This document shows, one piece after another, positions 25,225 to 35,305 of a stretch of 64,000 nucleotides of DNA (its first letter is position 1; each line of letters starts with the position of its first letter). The translations under genes and the position numbers were made by a program. The stretch comes from Zhengitettix transpicula (Eukaryota > Arthropoda > Insecta > Orthoptera > Tetrigidae): positions 76,819,009 to 76,883,008 of the forward strand of contig CM073594.1 of NCBI GenBank assembly GCA_037074705.1, read 5' to 3'. The notes beneath the pieces are model-generated. The model was not told where the DNA came from and made no database searches. It worked only from the letters and a program-made list of their open reading frames with translations.

Positions 25225-25330
25225 CTCTAAAATCCAGAATGTGTCATGTAAGATGACAGTCAGTTAGTCGTCTCGGTAGGCCAAGGCCTTCTATGAACTA
25301 TCGAGCCATCAAATAATAATAATATAATCT
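25225..25330 (+). repeat. Possible 3' tail of a non-LTR element
   Basis: 'CTCGGTAGGCCAAGGCCTTC' followed by an (AAT)n-like tail resembles the 3' ends of non-LTR elements seen in insect genomes. There is no second copy here for support. Confidence 0.28.
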
Positions 25331-25631
25331 TCTGGTACGGTGATGATTATCCAGAAGTTGTCGGACCACTGGGTAGATGTGGGAGTGAAGCCTAGCTTCA
25401 TGCTTCCCAGTATACCTTTTTATTTCTTCTTTTATGGTTTGAACACTGAGATTACTATGGATTTTACGATGTTTCTTAACACCTTATTCTAAAAAATTCG
25501 CATGCACTTACTGTTTGAGTCACAGTCTTAGAATCAAAGCTGGATACCGTAGAGCCACGTTGATTTCAATATTTGATCGTAAATCAGTAGTTTGTTGGAA
25601 ATTTAAAGTTTGGAGATTAATCCAAAAGGTC

Positions 25632-25800
25632 TTTGAGTTTTGTCAACTGACGAGTGCAGTTGTGTCGCTCTAGGCTCTTCCTCGCACCTGACGAAAGGAA
25701 CAAGGATCCCAGAAACGTTGTGTGGTATTTATATTATCACTTTTGTTGTTGTCTGAATTTGTTATACATTATTTTCAATCAAACGTAAATTTTTAATTTT
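25632..25800 (+). repeat. PLE terminal motif, type 1 (best copy)
   Basis: Full version: 'GTCAACTGACGAGTGCAGTT', 'GTCGCTCTAGGCTCTTCC', 'GCACCTGACGAAAGGAAC', 'GATCCCAGAAACGTTGTGTG', then 'TATTTATATTATCAC' and a tail shared with 35345 and 55490. The core matches CTGANGA exactly, with a GGAAC/GATCC-type short hairpin and GAAAC. Confidence 0.68.
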
Positions 25801-26029
25801 TGCCAATAGTATTGTCTATATTTTATGCTTAATTCAGCTTTATTATCTGAAAATCCTCTTTCCACCTAAGTTTGGCGTATAGAGTCAAATAATAATAATA
25901 AATAATTCACGTAAGAGTTCTAAGTCTGTCAGTTGCACCAAAAGCGGTGTAATCTACGGGAATATCAATTTAAAAATTGATAAAAAACTCCCTGATAACA
26001 TTTAAGTTATTAATTAACAATGTGATTAA
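25801..26029. other. Unassigned AT-rich DNA
   Basis: Nothing recognised. Confidence 0.45.
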
Positions 26030-26075
26030 TACACTAAGTTTCGACACCAATTTGGGACTTAATCAGCTGAACAAT
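26028..26075 (-). repeat. PLE-like terminal motif, type 3
   Basis: The minus strand reads CTGATTAAGTCCCAAATTGG followed by TGTCGAAACTTAG: a hammerhead-like arrangement of core, hairpin region and GAAAC. It is one of several GTCCCAA-type motifs (34060, 34485, 49440, 49590, 49655, 53040). Confidence 0.4.
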
Positions 26076-26464
26076 AAAAATATAAGACCTTATTGATTGA
26101 TTATTAGAATTACATCAATTCCAAGAAAACATATTTTAGTATACTTTGAAAAAATTGTTACTTTAAACTATATAATACGAATTCAAACTCACAATTTGAT
26201 TGTGTATAGTTTTCATATTTTCAAGGATTAGATTACAATGTTTATAATATCATATAAAATAATTTTCTATAAAACTTATAAGAACGGTCTATCATCCATG
26301 CCCACTGTAATCGAAATGACTTAATAACCATGTATTTTAAAGTGAACAGTTGTACTTATTATTAATGGTTTAAAGTTAACAAGGTGAAATATTAATGGAT
26401 TACAATTAAATACTAATATTTATGTTAGTTAAAAATATTTCATTACAATAAGAATGTATCCTAT

Positions 26465-26620
26465 ATCAAAGATCGAAGGCTTTCCCGGTGTATTTGTTGA
26501 AGATAAAGTTCTCGGGTTTCCACCCGGGTAACACAGCGATTGTAACGCGACGTTTCGACGACCAACTGCACTGCCGTTATATTGTGAGACGTAACGTTGC
26601 GATTCTCGGATCAGTCCAGA
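26465..26620 (-). repeat. PLE terminal motif, type 2
   Basis: The minus strand contains 'GGTCGTCGAAACGTCGCG', 'CTGTGTTACCCGGGTGG', 'AAACCCGAGAACTTTATC' and 'CACCGGGAAAGCC'. It aligns with 32668-32790 ('CTACCCGGTTGAAATCCCG', 'GAGAAAACTTTATCC', 'ACACCGGGAAAACC'). Confidence 0.6.
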
Positions 26621-27534
26621 ATTTTATATCCTGATTTTTCTGAAAAATATTGTTTTAAATTTAATGTCACGGGAAATAATAATAATATATTATATGTAAT
26701 TGTATGATTTCACTATTGGCTTACTGCTAAGTAAATACTCAGTACTTGACTGTATTTGTTTTAATATTTATTATCTGTAGAATGGAATCTGGCAGTTCAT
26801 TAAAATACTAAAAACTCCTTTCTCATTGAATACATCGAAATTGCTTGTTATTTAACACAAATATCAATATTGATAGTGGATTTTCTCATGTAAAAAAGAT
26901 TGCACATTTCGCAATATAGATTTTACTTATATTTAATATAATTCATCGCATGATTAAATAGTGGGTGCAATGAAAACTAATTTAATATCGATAAGAGCGA
27001 TTTAGCATTATTCTGAAAAAAAAGCGTGGTTAATTTGAATATGTTTGAAAGGAAGTTGTGTGAGTCTTATACTTTATTTAAATGTTAACATAGAACCCTG
27101 ACAATGATTTTAAATTAATTTCGTCCCCCAATCGTGTCACGTTGCCCACTATTGTATAAAATGTGTTTCCACAGAATTAATGAATGAGCCAATTATTAAT
27201 TGAAAGAGGCTGTAGCTGTTCACAGTGACAATGAGGAAGTACAGATCTTATAGGGAACTTTGGCGGATACAGTCTGTGTTCATGCTGTGTTAATCGCATC
27301 AAGGAAGCCTAGGCAGTTGGGATGGTGAAGACCTATTGAGAGTTGAGATGTAGTAATTAGGGAGTTGATTACAGAGAGTCCTACGAACAGTCATGAGCTG
27401 TTAAAGTATCAGATAATGCTCTTTCTGACCAAAGACTTAGATATCTGACTGATGCACCAGATAATTACATTACCAGAAAGAACACTATCCATAAAAACGT
27501 CCTTTTAATGTTCACATTAATCACCGGCCATGTA
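26621..27534. other. Unassigned AT-rich DNA
   Basis: No gene or repeat recognised on either strand. Confidence 0.45.
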
Positions 27535-28440
27535 CATTGAACTCCAGCCGTTGAACACAGGTTATCTTGTTTTCTTTAAGGATGTTGTAAATTTGAATAT
27601 GCATAGCAAATGTCTTTGCCATTATTTCCAAAGTTTTAAACTTGACTTATCTTTTAGAATTATTATTGCTTCTACAGGCAGCCCCTTATATATCATTTCT
27701 TTCTACATACATAACATACATTCAAAAGTTCTCAACCTTTATTCTGTAAAACATTCTTACCACTTTATTGATAAAATGAAGCATTTTACCATCTCTCATT
27801 ACCACTCTTTAATTTCTCTTGATGTCGTTTACTTGTTCAACTCTATTCCCAATGACTTAGTCATTATCAGTTCCAAAAACAGATGGCCCATTTTCTGTCA
27901 ATTTACTAAAATTCCACTTGAGGACTTTTATGCATTTTAAATCTAACCCTCAACGCCATTATTTTAAGTTTAATCAAGTTCATTAACATCAAATCAAAGA
28001 TTCTCCCATGGGAAGCCCCCTTAGTACTTTCTTTGCTGAGATAGTAACGAGAGATTTCGAGATTTTTTTGTATCTCTGCTTCCTGTCCAATCTCTTTGCT
28101 ACATCAGTTATGTAGATGTCATTTTTTATTTTTAAGTCGTTCCAAATCAACTTTATAGTGAATACTTTCAATGATTATCATCCAAATTTACAATTCGCCT
28201 ATGAACTTTAATTGAACCGTTCTCTTAATTTCCTTGATGTCACAATACTTATATTATCACCAATTGGTTCAGAAAATCTACATACTAAGGGCTTTCTCTC
28301 TTATCATCCTCATAAATAAAAGAGTGCTATGGTATATAATCTTGTGGACAGGACTATATTACGTTCTAACCATAAGTTTCGTCAACATAACATAAATATT
28401 GTCCGTAACATTTTAATTACTAAGAAATTAGTCTATGTTT
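27535..28440 (+). pseudogene. Penelope-like element 2: RT relic
   Basis: The frame from 27530 to 27940 encodes FRIIIASTGSPLYIISFYIH (the conserved 'R-P-I-V-S-S-x-x-S-P' region of PLE RT), then HYHSLISLDVVYLFNSIPND (motif A) and NRWPIFCQFTKIP. Frame changes then give a motif B relic (MGSPLSTFFAEIVTRDFE-like, 28012-28070, disrupted), a decayed motif C region and a thumb fragment (near 28330-28410). It is collinear and clearly homologous at the DNA level with PLE 1, for example 'TTCTCCCATGGGAAGC' and 'CTCTATTCCCAATGA'. It extends further upstream than PLE 1 and lacks the GIY-YIG domain. It has many stops and frameshifts. Confidence 0.82.
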
Positions 28441-29209
28441 AATATGTTATTGGCTTCTTCGGATGTTAATCATAACTACCGTTGTCATCTAGAAAAATAA
28501 TTTGATCTCAGGAAATGCTGAATCAGTTCAGTATTATTTAATGGTAATTTCCTCAAAGTGAAACTTGTGGAAACCAACCCCAATCTATGTGATGTGATCC
28601 AGAATCTTGGATCTTCTGTTTTTCTATTCTTTTAATTGAGTGCTGATAGTAAAAGGTATCTCTTCTTGAATTATTCCTGGTTATATTTTCTCGAAGTTTG
28701 ACAATTGTTTGAGCATCTCTAGTATTTATTATTCAGCTGCCACTATTTGCAGCCGAATTGCAATTCCTCATTACACAAAGACGTAAATCTTTCCCCGGGT
28801 TGGTAATGATGAATGCTTTCTGTCACGTATATTTTTGAGAGCAGAGCACCGCGGTCTGGCCAGGTGGTTGTACGCTTTGTCACGTGCACGTGTAATGACA
28901 GCTCGGCCTGCGAGGGTAATTGTAGGCAGCGAGGGACGTGCTAAAGCTGCCATTACCTCCCGTGTCATTACCTGCAGACCGCCGCAGTGCCAGCGTGTTT
29001 GCCCACATCCAGATGTCGAGATCCGGCCATTTCCTACAAAGCGAATACGGCGATGACGGATTGTTTCATTTTTCAGACCTAATTGGACACGTTATTACTG
29101 TATTACTTCTAGTCTTATTGCTTTATTTATTCGCGGCGTTTCTGATGTCAAGATGTACGGTTGGACTTCAGCTTACAACGCGCTAGACTGATTCAGAGCT
29201 CAAGTGGAC

Positions 29210-29214
<5 letters not shown>
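28441..29214. other. Unassigned DNA with GC-richer patch
   Basis: The stretch 28830-29060 is GC-rich, with overlapping ORFs of 65-82 codons on both strands, none with a recognisable domain. It could be a unique host segment such as an exon or CpG-rich regulatory region; unproven. Confidence 0.35.

Positions 29215-29246
<32 letters not shown>
29215..29246. repeat. (TA)n microsatellite
   Basis: Pure alternating tract. Confidence 0.93.
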
Positions 29247-29249
<3 letters not shown>

Positions 29250-29275
29250 CTAAACAAGTTAATTAAATAAAAATA

Positions 29276-29301
29276 CGCCCCACGTAGGAGAGCCAAAATT
29301 A
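29276..29301 (-). other. Primer-binding-site remnant next to LTR A3
   Basis: The minus strand reads TTTTGGCTCTCCTACGTGGG directly downstream of the LTR end. This resembles the TTGGC...ACGTGGGG primer-binding sites of Gypsy-type retrotransposons, and the same signature borders the LTRs at 62169 and 62262. Confidence 0.5.
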
Positions 29302-29834
29302 TGTGGTAAACACAAGATTAATTAAATGAATAAAGGAAGGAGGTCAAATATAACAAAAATTGTTTTTAAAACATAACAAAGATTATTTATTTGAAATATA
29401 AATTTTAGGGCCGCTTATAGGGCCTCTAATACAGACAGTGATTTGCAATATTTACCAAGTTCCAAAAGAAAAAAAATGCACTTAACTTTACAATAAGAAA
29501 CTTTTATACCAATAAACAAAAACTATTAGAAATCTGAAAAGTTATATAAATCTTGAAAAGTTATGGGAATCTGGCGGTAAACGATATTTACGTACAGGTT
29601 TACAGAAGAATTTTTTTTTTTTACTTTTGTTTAGAGCTGCTCTGGTTTGTGCACACGTGATTATTTAATTTTTATAGAACACTAATTTCACTGACAGGCC
29701 ATAGCACTGATTTTATTCTCGTGTCACTTTCCAACACTTTGGGCGCCTTTCTACTTTGCTGAATTCGTATTGTCACGCTCAGTTTTGTGTGGGATGTCTT
29801 TAATAGAAAAGGCGATGATGTTAAGCCTATACTT

Positions 29835-30398
29835 CAATGATCCAAAGCCTGCGAGAGGATTCTCTCGCAGGTAACCTGCGAGAGATTTTCTCTCGCGGGC
29901 AGAACCTTTTAGGAGCGATACGAAGGGGCTACCTTTGGGTATGCCTTTTCCTCTCCGTTTTTTAACTAAGGTTCCCACAAGCCGAGGCACCTCGGCCTGT
30001 TTTGAGAGGTGTATGTTCCGGGGTCGCAGACCTTGGGCATACGGTAAGAGTTGTTCACTATTCCCATTGTAATAGTCGGCCAGCTACCTCCTAAACTGGT
30101 CGAGGCACGGAGAAGGGAATGCTGCGTCCCCACAGCAAACTCCTCTCCCGCCATCGGAAGGGCGTGGGACAAGTACCAAATGCCCAACCTACCACATGCA
30201 GGTTTTTCTAGGGTTTTCCCTGCATCACGTTTAGGCGAATTTCCGGGTAGGATCCTTAAACTATAGCCCGGGGGCCCTAGTTAACCCTTGGCTACCTTCC
30301 TCTACCCTTCTGCATCTTCCCTTTCAAATCCCTTCCTATGCTATTAAAGGGGAGTTGCCACCATGTGGATTACCCTCATGTAGCCTGTTACCTAAAAA
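29835..30398 (+). mobile_element. SINE-like family S, copy S3 (full length, 12-bp TSD)
   Basis: Flanked by the direct repeat AAGCCTATACTT (29823-29834 and 30399-30410) in an older LTR, and ending in CCTAAAAAAA, which proves a retroposed insertion with the sense on the plus strand. The 564-bp unit starts with two tandem hairpins (29848-29871 and 29875-29899, 10-bp stems of CCTGCGAGAG type). It continues with the landmarks shared by seven other copies. I see no clear tRNA A box/B box pair near the 5' end, so calling it a SINE rests on size, tail, TSD and copy number. It could instead be the end of an unknown LINE. ORFs of about 72 codons on both strands recur in copies but show no domain. Confidence 0.85.
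29848..29899 (+). repeat. Tandem hairpins at family S 5' end
   Basis: CCTGCGAGAG-GATT-CTCTCGCAGG is a perfect 10-bp stem. The second, 3 bp downstream, has CCTGCGAGAG-ATTTT-CTCTCGCGGG with one wobble. A decayed version is at the 5' end of copy S8 (about 44940-44988). Confidence 0.85.
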
Positions 30399-30644
30399 AA
30401 GCCTATACTTAACTGAATTCGGCCACCTTTGATTGACCGTTTCTCACAGCACACGCTGGTCTCTGACTGTACTGTACTATGACTGTTTCGTCAAGATCTC
30501 CAAAAACACACTCTGCTCTCTGAATATCAGAGTTCTCCGCATGCTCCCAAACACACTCTGCTCTCTGAATATTGGAGTTTTCTCCCTGCATACAGCTCTC
30601 TGACTATGTAAGTGTTTACTCTCCTCTGCTAAAATTCTGAGCGT

Positions 30645-30652
30645 CTTATATA
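30645..30652 (-). promoter_or_regulatory. TATA box in LTR A3
   Basis: Minus strand TATATAAG with the conserved ACGCTCAGAA flank. Confidence 0.42.
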
Positions 30653-30804
30653 CCTTTTCGACAGTACTAGCATCTATTATCGTCTCTGAATTCTCGCGCC
30701 AAACAATGCTGTTCTATACAACGATCTGGCCTCAAAGTTACGCCGCCAATAATGAAAGAAATAATTTTAATGAAGCATGTCATTCCACATTTGTAATCTC
30801 TACA

Positions 30805-31734
30805 ATATATTTAATATACCATTTATGTATTATGTAACGAATAAGGCATATTTAAGTGCTCTAGAGTGGAAATTGTAATGCAGTAGCGTGGGTTTTCAAA
30901 ATTTACAGAAATGAAGATCATGTCCGCAAGCATAATTTTTTTGGGGTATTGAATTGGGTACAAATGAATAAGTCATGATTGTATGTTTCTTAAAAATCAC
31001 ATTTGATACTGTTAGTACTGACGGCGTTGCCACTCACTAGAACGCACAACATGACTACAGTCATATAAAGAAAGGGGATTCACAGATTCCATCACAATAA
31101 AGAGTTCCGTGTTCATTTAAATCAGCCCGAATTGTATATACAATAGAACCACAGTCCTCATAAGATATTTGGAAAGTATTTATATACAAAAAAAATGGTA
31201 ATTTTATGAACAATAAATGTGAAATAGGAAATTCATGTGCAATCTATACTAACACATTAAAATATTTTTTTAATTGATGGTTTTTATTTTATTTAAATTA
31301 TTTGTAAATTAATCAAGTTACTACAATATAATTTTAAATGAACAGTACATAATCTAGACACCTGATGTCGTTGAGTGATGTTTTTTTTCTACATAAATGT
31401 GTGCTTCGTGCAACTGACCGCAATGTATATTTTTATTCAGATTACAAGATATTATTATTATTTATTGTGAAATTTTGCCACCCGGGCTACGCTACGCCAC
31501 TGGGAATTTGCAGACTGTACATAGGCACAGGTTTGGGCGTTTGTTTCAATAAATTAATAAATCCACGCTATGCAAAATAAAAAGTCAACGATGACTGTCA
31601 TTTAGATATAGAATTGTAAATAACATTAATAGGTGCATTTTTGAAATAAAGTGTTTAAAATAAAATATTTACAAAGTAAAATGAATCAGGAGTTATGGCT
31701 ATTCTATAAAAATATTGATTAAACGTGAACAACA
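30805..31734. other. Unassigned AT-rich DNA
   Basis: No gene or repeat recognised. Confidence 0.45.
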
Positions 31735-31885
31735 CCAGCCAATTAGTCGCCCCATTTTCACCCCCACTTCTTGGGGTTGAGCTACATCTTAACCAGCATG
31801 GTAAATGTTACAATTACAATCAGTGACCTCCATAGCCCCAGATTCAATACCAGTCTCAGTTGTTTACTCAATACTTTTATTGACA
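31735..31885 (+). repeat. RTE-like repeat fragment (monomer Y)
   Basis: 'CCCCCACTTCTTGGGGTTGAG', 'TAACCAGCATGGTAAATGTTA', 'CAGTGACCTCCATAGCCCC', 'AATACCAGTCTCAGTTGTTT' match segments of the repeats at 41398-42781 and 45010-45995. Confidence 0.65.
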
Positions 31886-32527
31886 TGCTCTTTCAAATTA
31901 AGTTTATTATATACTGAGAGAGCAAGGATTTTGTTTTGCTTTATACTTCAGCAATAAAATACCTTTATGAAGTAACTAGGTGTTATGTATAATTTCGTGT
32001 ATGAAATAGTAATGCTTAATTACAGTTCAGAGCTAATTTATAATAGTATTAAATATGTTATTATTAGATTCTTACAGAGTCCCTATATTTTTTATTGTTA
32101 ATTGTATCATTTGAAAAAATAATATCATTAGAGCCTGGATTCATCAATTTTGGAAAGTCGATTATATTTATTAATAAATATAGTGAACCCTGTGGGACTC
32201 CAGCCTTTATTTATTTCCCCATTTTAAACTTAACGTTTGCCCATATGAGTTATGCTTTCTGTTGGATTAAATAACACTTTTGTAGTGTCGAAGAGTACAA
32301 AATAATAAAATAAATGGGAAAATATTGAATAAGAAGATTGAGTATTATAAGAACTGAAGCACGCTCCTTACAGAGTACAGAAAAGGGGAAGAAATGAGAT
32401 CACAGTTCAAAAAATTAAGGTTTTCTTTGTAAAATCACTAAAAATGACACGAAACAACAGATTTGAGAGGTAGATCAAAAATAGTTTTGTGACAAATGAA
32501 GTAATCATGTCTAAAGAATTTTCATAA
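31886..32527. other. Unassigned AT-rich DNA
   Basis: Nothing recognised. Confidence 0.45.
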
Positions 32528-32640
32528 GTGTGTTGGATAAAGTTTTCTCGGTATTCCAACCGGGTAGCGTCGTTTAATTTCCACAACGTTTCGATGGCTT
32601 GCACCGCCATTTTCTTCAGCTGAAGTGCCGTTCGAAGTAG
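32528..32640 (-). repeat. PLE terminal motif, type 2, left arm of head-to-head pair
   Basis: The minus strand reads CAGCTGAAGAAAATGGCGGT, then GCAAGCCATCGAAACGTTGT, 'AACGACGCTACCCGGTTGG', 'CGAGAAAACTTTATCC'. It has an exact CTGANGA, a stem ATGGC/GCCAT and GAAACG, the layout of a hammerhead core. About 90% identical to the opposite-strand arm at 32668. Confidence 0.72.
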
Positions 32641-32667
32641 GTAGGGCTGTTTATATAGCCCCGTTTA

Positions 32668-32790
32668 TATAACACCGAAGATGGCGGTGCAAGCCATCGA
32701 AACGATGTGGAAATTAAACGACGCTACCCGGTTGAAATCCCGAGAAAACTTTATCCAGCTGTTACACCGGGAAAACCTCATAAGAGTTGG
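32668..32790 (+). repeat. PLE terminal motif, type 2, right arm of head-to-head pair
   Basis: Plus strand CGAAGATGGCGGTGCAAGCC, ATCGAAACGATGTGG, then 'GACGCTACCCGGTTGAAATC' and 'ACACCGGGAAAACC'. The 27-bp centre between arms (32641-32667) includes an internal 'CTGTTTATATAGCCCCGTT' with near-repeat TTTATATA units. Confidence 0.72.
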
Positions 32791-33787
32791 CCAATTATGC
32801 TCAATAATTAAATTTACTTTTTTTGGAATCCTCAGACAAAAGTCTAATTTGATATAATCCTCCATATGTTTTTTTTCTGAGTGAATCACTGCTTAACAAT
32901 AAATATAAAATCCTGAATTTTTTGAAGTGTGATCTCATTTCCTCCCCTACAATTTGACTCATCATTTGCATTTTGTTGTTTCATTTTAGAATCTTCGTTG
33001 CAAAGGAAAACTTTTTTTCGTTTACCAATGGCCAATACTAATATTTAGCAAATTTTTATCCTTAGTCAATTCAATGTGATGTTTGGTCTAAAACAAAATC
33101 TATTCCATCTACGTTTACATTGTTACATTTGATCTTGTATTCTGATATATAAGATGCTTTTTTACTAACCATATTAATACTTTCTCCTAGCGAAGAGAAC
33201 TCTGACTGGAATGATATCGACATAATAAATTTATTGCAGTAATATGATAATTTATAATAGTAATAATTAAATAATTCTCAATTCTGGTCAATTTTCTTAA
33301 ATTCGTGAACACAGCAGTTTGAATATTAACTTAATTGTCAATATTTAACAACTGTTGTAATTGTATTTTAATTGTAATGAAAAAATTTTTCTGCGTTTTC
33401 GTTGACGCTAGAAATGGAGGCAATGTATATTTATTTACTTAATCTAAAGTGTACATTTAGATTGATATATGTGAAAGTCGTCGGATATTATGTTAGGAAT
33501 GACTGAGTCGTCTTATTGTCGTTCGTGATCAACACAAAACCAGAGCTGCTACAAATTCGTCACAGCGAAACTGTGTCTAACGTTATCAACTGATCCCGTC
33601 ATTATATTCCAGCCACGAAACTACATTCTCTTCCGTGTTGTTTCCTGAATACCTCAAATATTTAGTACACTACGATGAAATTGAGATGTTAATAAATTTT
33701 GAAAGCTTTAAATTTATTTCTCATAAAATAATTAAATTTTATGATTTAATAAACTGTATAAATTTTATTAATTTATTTTCAGAGTGA
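32791..33787. other. Unassigned AT-rich DNA
   Basis: No supported gene or repeat. Confidence 0.45.
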
Positions 33788-33866
33788 CGGACATGGTACC
33801 ACGTGGTGGCAACCTTCCTTTAATAGCATATGAAGGGATTTGAAATGGGGGATACGGAAGGTGGCC
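33788..33866 (-). mobile_element. SINE-like family S, copy S4 (3' end only)
   Basis: 'CACGTGGTGGCAACCTTCC', 'TTTAATAGCATATGAAGGGA', 'GGGGGATACGGAAGG' match the 3' part of family S on the minus strand. Confidence 0.7.
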
Positions 33867-34054
33867 TTTTATAGTTTATATTGCTTTTAAATACTTCGTC
33901 AAACTAATATTTATTTTAATGAGTAAATATAAAGTACTTTCCTATTATAATATGGCATTAAGGATTACTGACTTTATTTGTTAGACAATGAAAAATAGAG
34001 TTCGAAATCTTTCTCTGTGAATAATAGGATTAAGAAAACGTGAAAAACTACAGA

Positions 34055-34140
34055 TGAGTCATAATTATAATTTAACAAAACAACGTTTATTCCCTAATTG
34101 GGACATCTTCAGGTGTACATTTCAATTAAATTCGTTAACT
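34055..34140 (-). repeat. PLE-like terminal motif, type 3 (left of inverted pair)
   Basis: The minus strand reads ACACCTGAAGATGTCCCAAT, then TAGGGAATAAACGTTGTTT. It has an exact CTGANGA and a TCCC/GGGA stem; the GAAAC box is decayed to ATAAAC. Partner at 34483-34560. Confidence 0.55.
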
Positions 34141-34334
34141 AAACTTTTTTAAAGAAAATAAAATCTTACACACGTGATAATTTTAATATTATTATGTAAA
34201 AATACAATTTATTATATGAAAAAGTAGATCAACGGCTTGTACACACGTGCCGTCCGATTAGTCTGTATTTATCATTGATTAAAAAATAAAGCCAGTAATG
34301 TTCAAATGAAAAAATTCAAAATTATTATTAAGAA

Positions 34335-34392
34335 AGATAGTCAAATACAGACAAAGTAAGTGATAATATAAATACCACACAATTTATGGCTA
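34335..34392 (-). repeat. PLE terminal motif, type 1 tail fragment
   Basis: 'CAAAGTAAGTGATAATATAA' and 'ATACCACACAA' match, on the minus strand, the GTGTGGTATTTATAT...ATCACTT tail of type 1 motifs, as at 55325-55384. Confidence 0.5.
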
Positions 34393-34482
34393 TTTTTCTT
34401 ATATTAAAGCCAGTAATGCTTATTTTAATAAATAATAATTAATTAGTTTTTAATATTAATTTATATAACCAATTTAATTGAT

Positions 34483-34560
34483 AATTACGCCTAAAGAGGT
34501 CCCAATTAGGGGTGAAACGTTGCTTCTTAAATTATAATGTTTTAAATTTGATAATAAGCT
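34483..34560 (+). repeat. PLE-like terminal motif, type 3 (right of inverted pair)
   Basis: CCTAAAGAGGTCCCAATTAG, then GGGTGAAACGTTGCTTC. It keeps the GAAACG box and the GGTCCC/GGGGT stem; the CTGANGA box is CCTAAAGA. The downstream 'TTAAATTATAATGTT' matches the opposite arm. Confidence 0.55.
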
Positions 34561-35184
34561 TCCTGGTTAATAGGCTGGCGGTTTTAACTTTTATTTAAAA
34601 GACAGATTAATATAAATGAGAATTAAGAACCGCTTCGCGGGTTTCCAATAGGATAACCTTTTGAACAGCTTACAGAGATGATTTATTTAACGATAATTTC
34701 AAGAATGTTTGGATATTAACGAACTACAAAAAATATGTTCGTCTATAGAGAATTTACGAAAGATAGGAAAACGAAAATAGCTACATGACCGTCACAATAA
34801 GATTGATTGTATACAAATGCAAAGTAGATGGATGACAACTTTTAGTGGTCAGTCATTTGTTACAGAAACGTTAATGGTGTTTAACTGAATTATTTTTTTC
34901 TAAAATATGATACGCTAAAAATGAAGTCAGTATATTTCTCATCACAAAAATTTAGCACCCCGTCTTGATGCAACCAGCGAAGCAGTGTGAGCTGCTTCTA
35001 GAACAGAGGGTATTATTTTTCTAGCTGTGGTATCGAAGTTCAACAAGACTATTCACTATTGTGAATAAGTTGGTACTGTGGAGCCATCTGGGAATTCAAG
35101 TAACTTCTAAAGGCATACTTAAGCAATTAGATGCTCAGAGCATAATTAAGAATAAGACAGATGGCCACATGAGGCAACAGAAGT
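34561..35184. other. Unassigned AT-rich DNA
   Basis: Nothing recognised. Confidence 0.45.
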
Positions 35185-35301
35185 GGTAATAAAAATACCA
35201 CACAACGTTTATGGAAACCTTGTTTCTTTCTTCAGGTGCAGAAAAAAACCGCAAGAGCCTAGAGAGACACAACTGCAATGGTCAGTTGACAAAACTCGAA
35301 A
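35185..35301 (-). repeat. PLE terminal motif, type 1 (left of inverted pair)
   Basis: The minus strand reads TTGTCAACTGACCATTGCAG, 'GTGTCTCTCTAGGCTCTTG', 'GCACCTGAAGAAAGAAACAA', 'GTTTCCATAAACGTTGTGTG', 'TATTTTTATTACC'. The GAAAC box is ATAAAC here. Confidence 0.7.
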
Positions 35302-35305
35302 GTTA

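Larger units (their letters stand above)
29302..30804 (-). mobile_element. LTR of group A (copy A3), split by family S element
   Basis: Aligns with A1 and A2 on both sides of the family S insertion. The left part (29302-29834) includes 'GGGCCTCTAATACAGACAGTGA' and the right part (30399-30804) includes the TATA motif at 30645-30652 and 'CAAACAATGCTGTTC'. Ends are TGTGG on the left and CTCTACA on the right. Without the 564-bp insert the LTR is about 930 bp. The primer-binding-site remnant at its left end implies a 5' LTR read on the minus strand whose internal region is lost. The right part also holds a local duplication of 'AAACACACTCTGCTCTCTGA' (two units near 30505 and 30550). Confidence 0.65.

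Noticed and set aside
25632..25740. Claim of functional hammerhead ribozymes
   Set aside because: The CTGANGA, hairpin, GAAAC order is present, but I could not pair helix I or form a helix III with a UH cleavage site in any copy by eye; kept only as a hypothesis in the findings.
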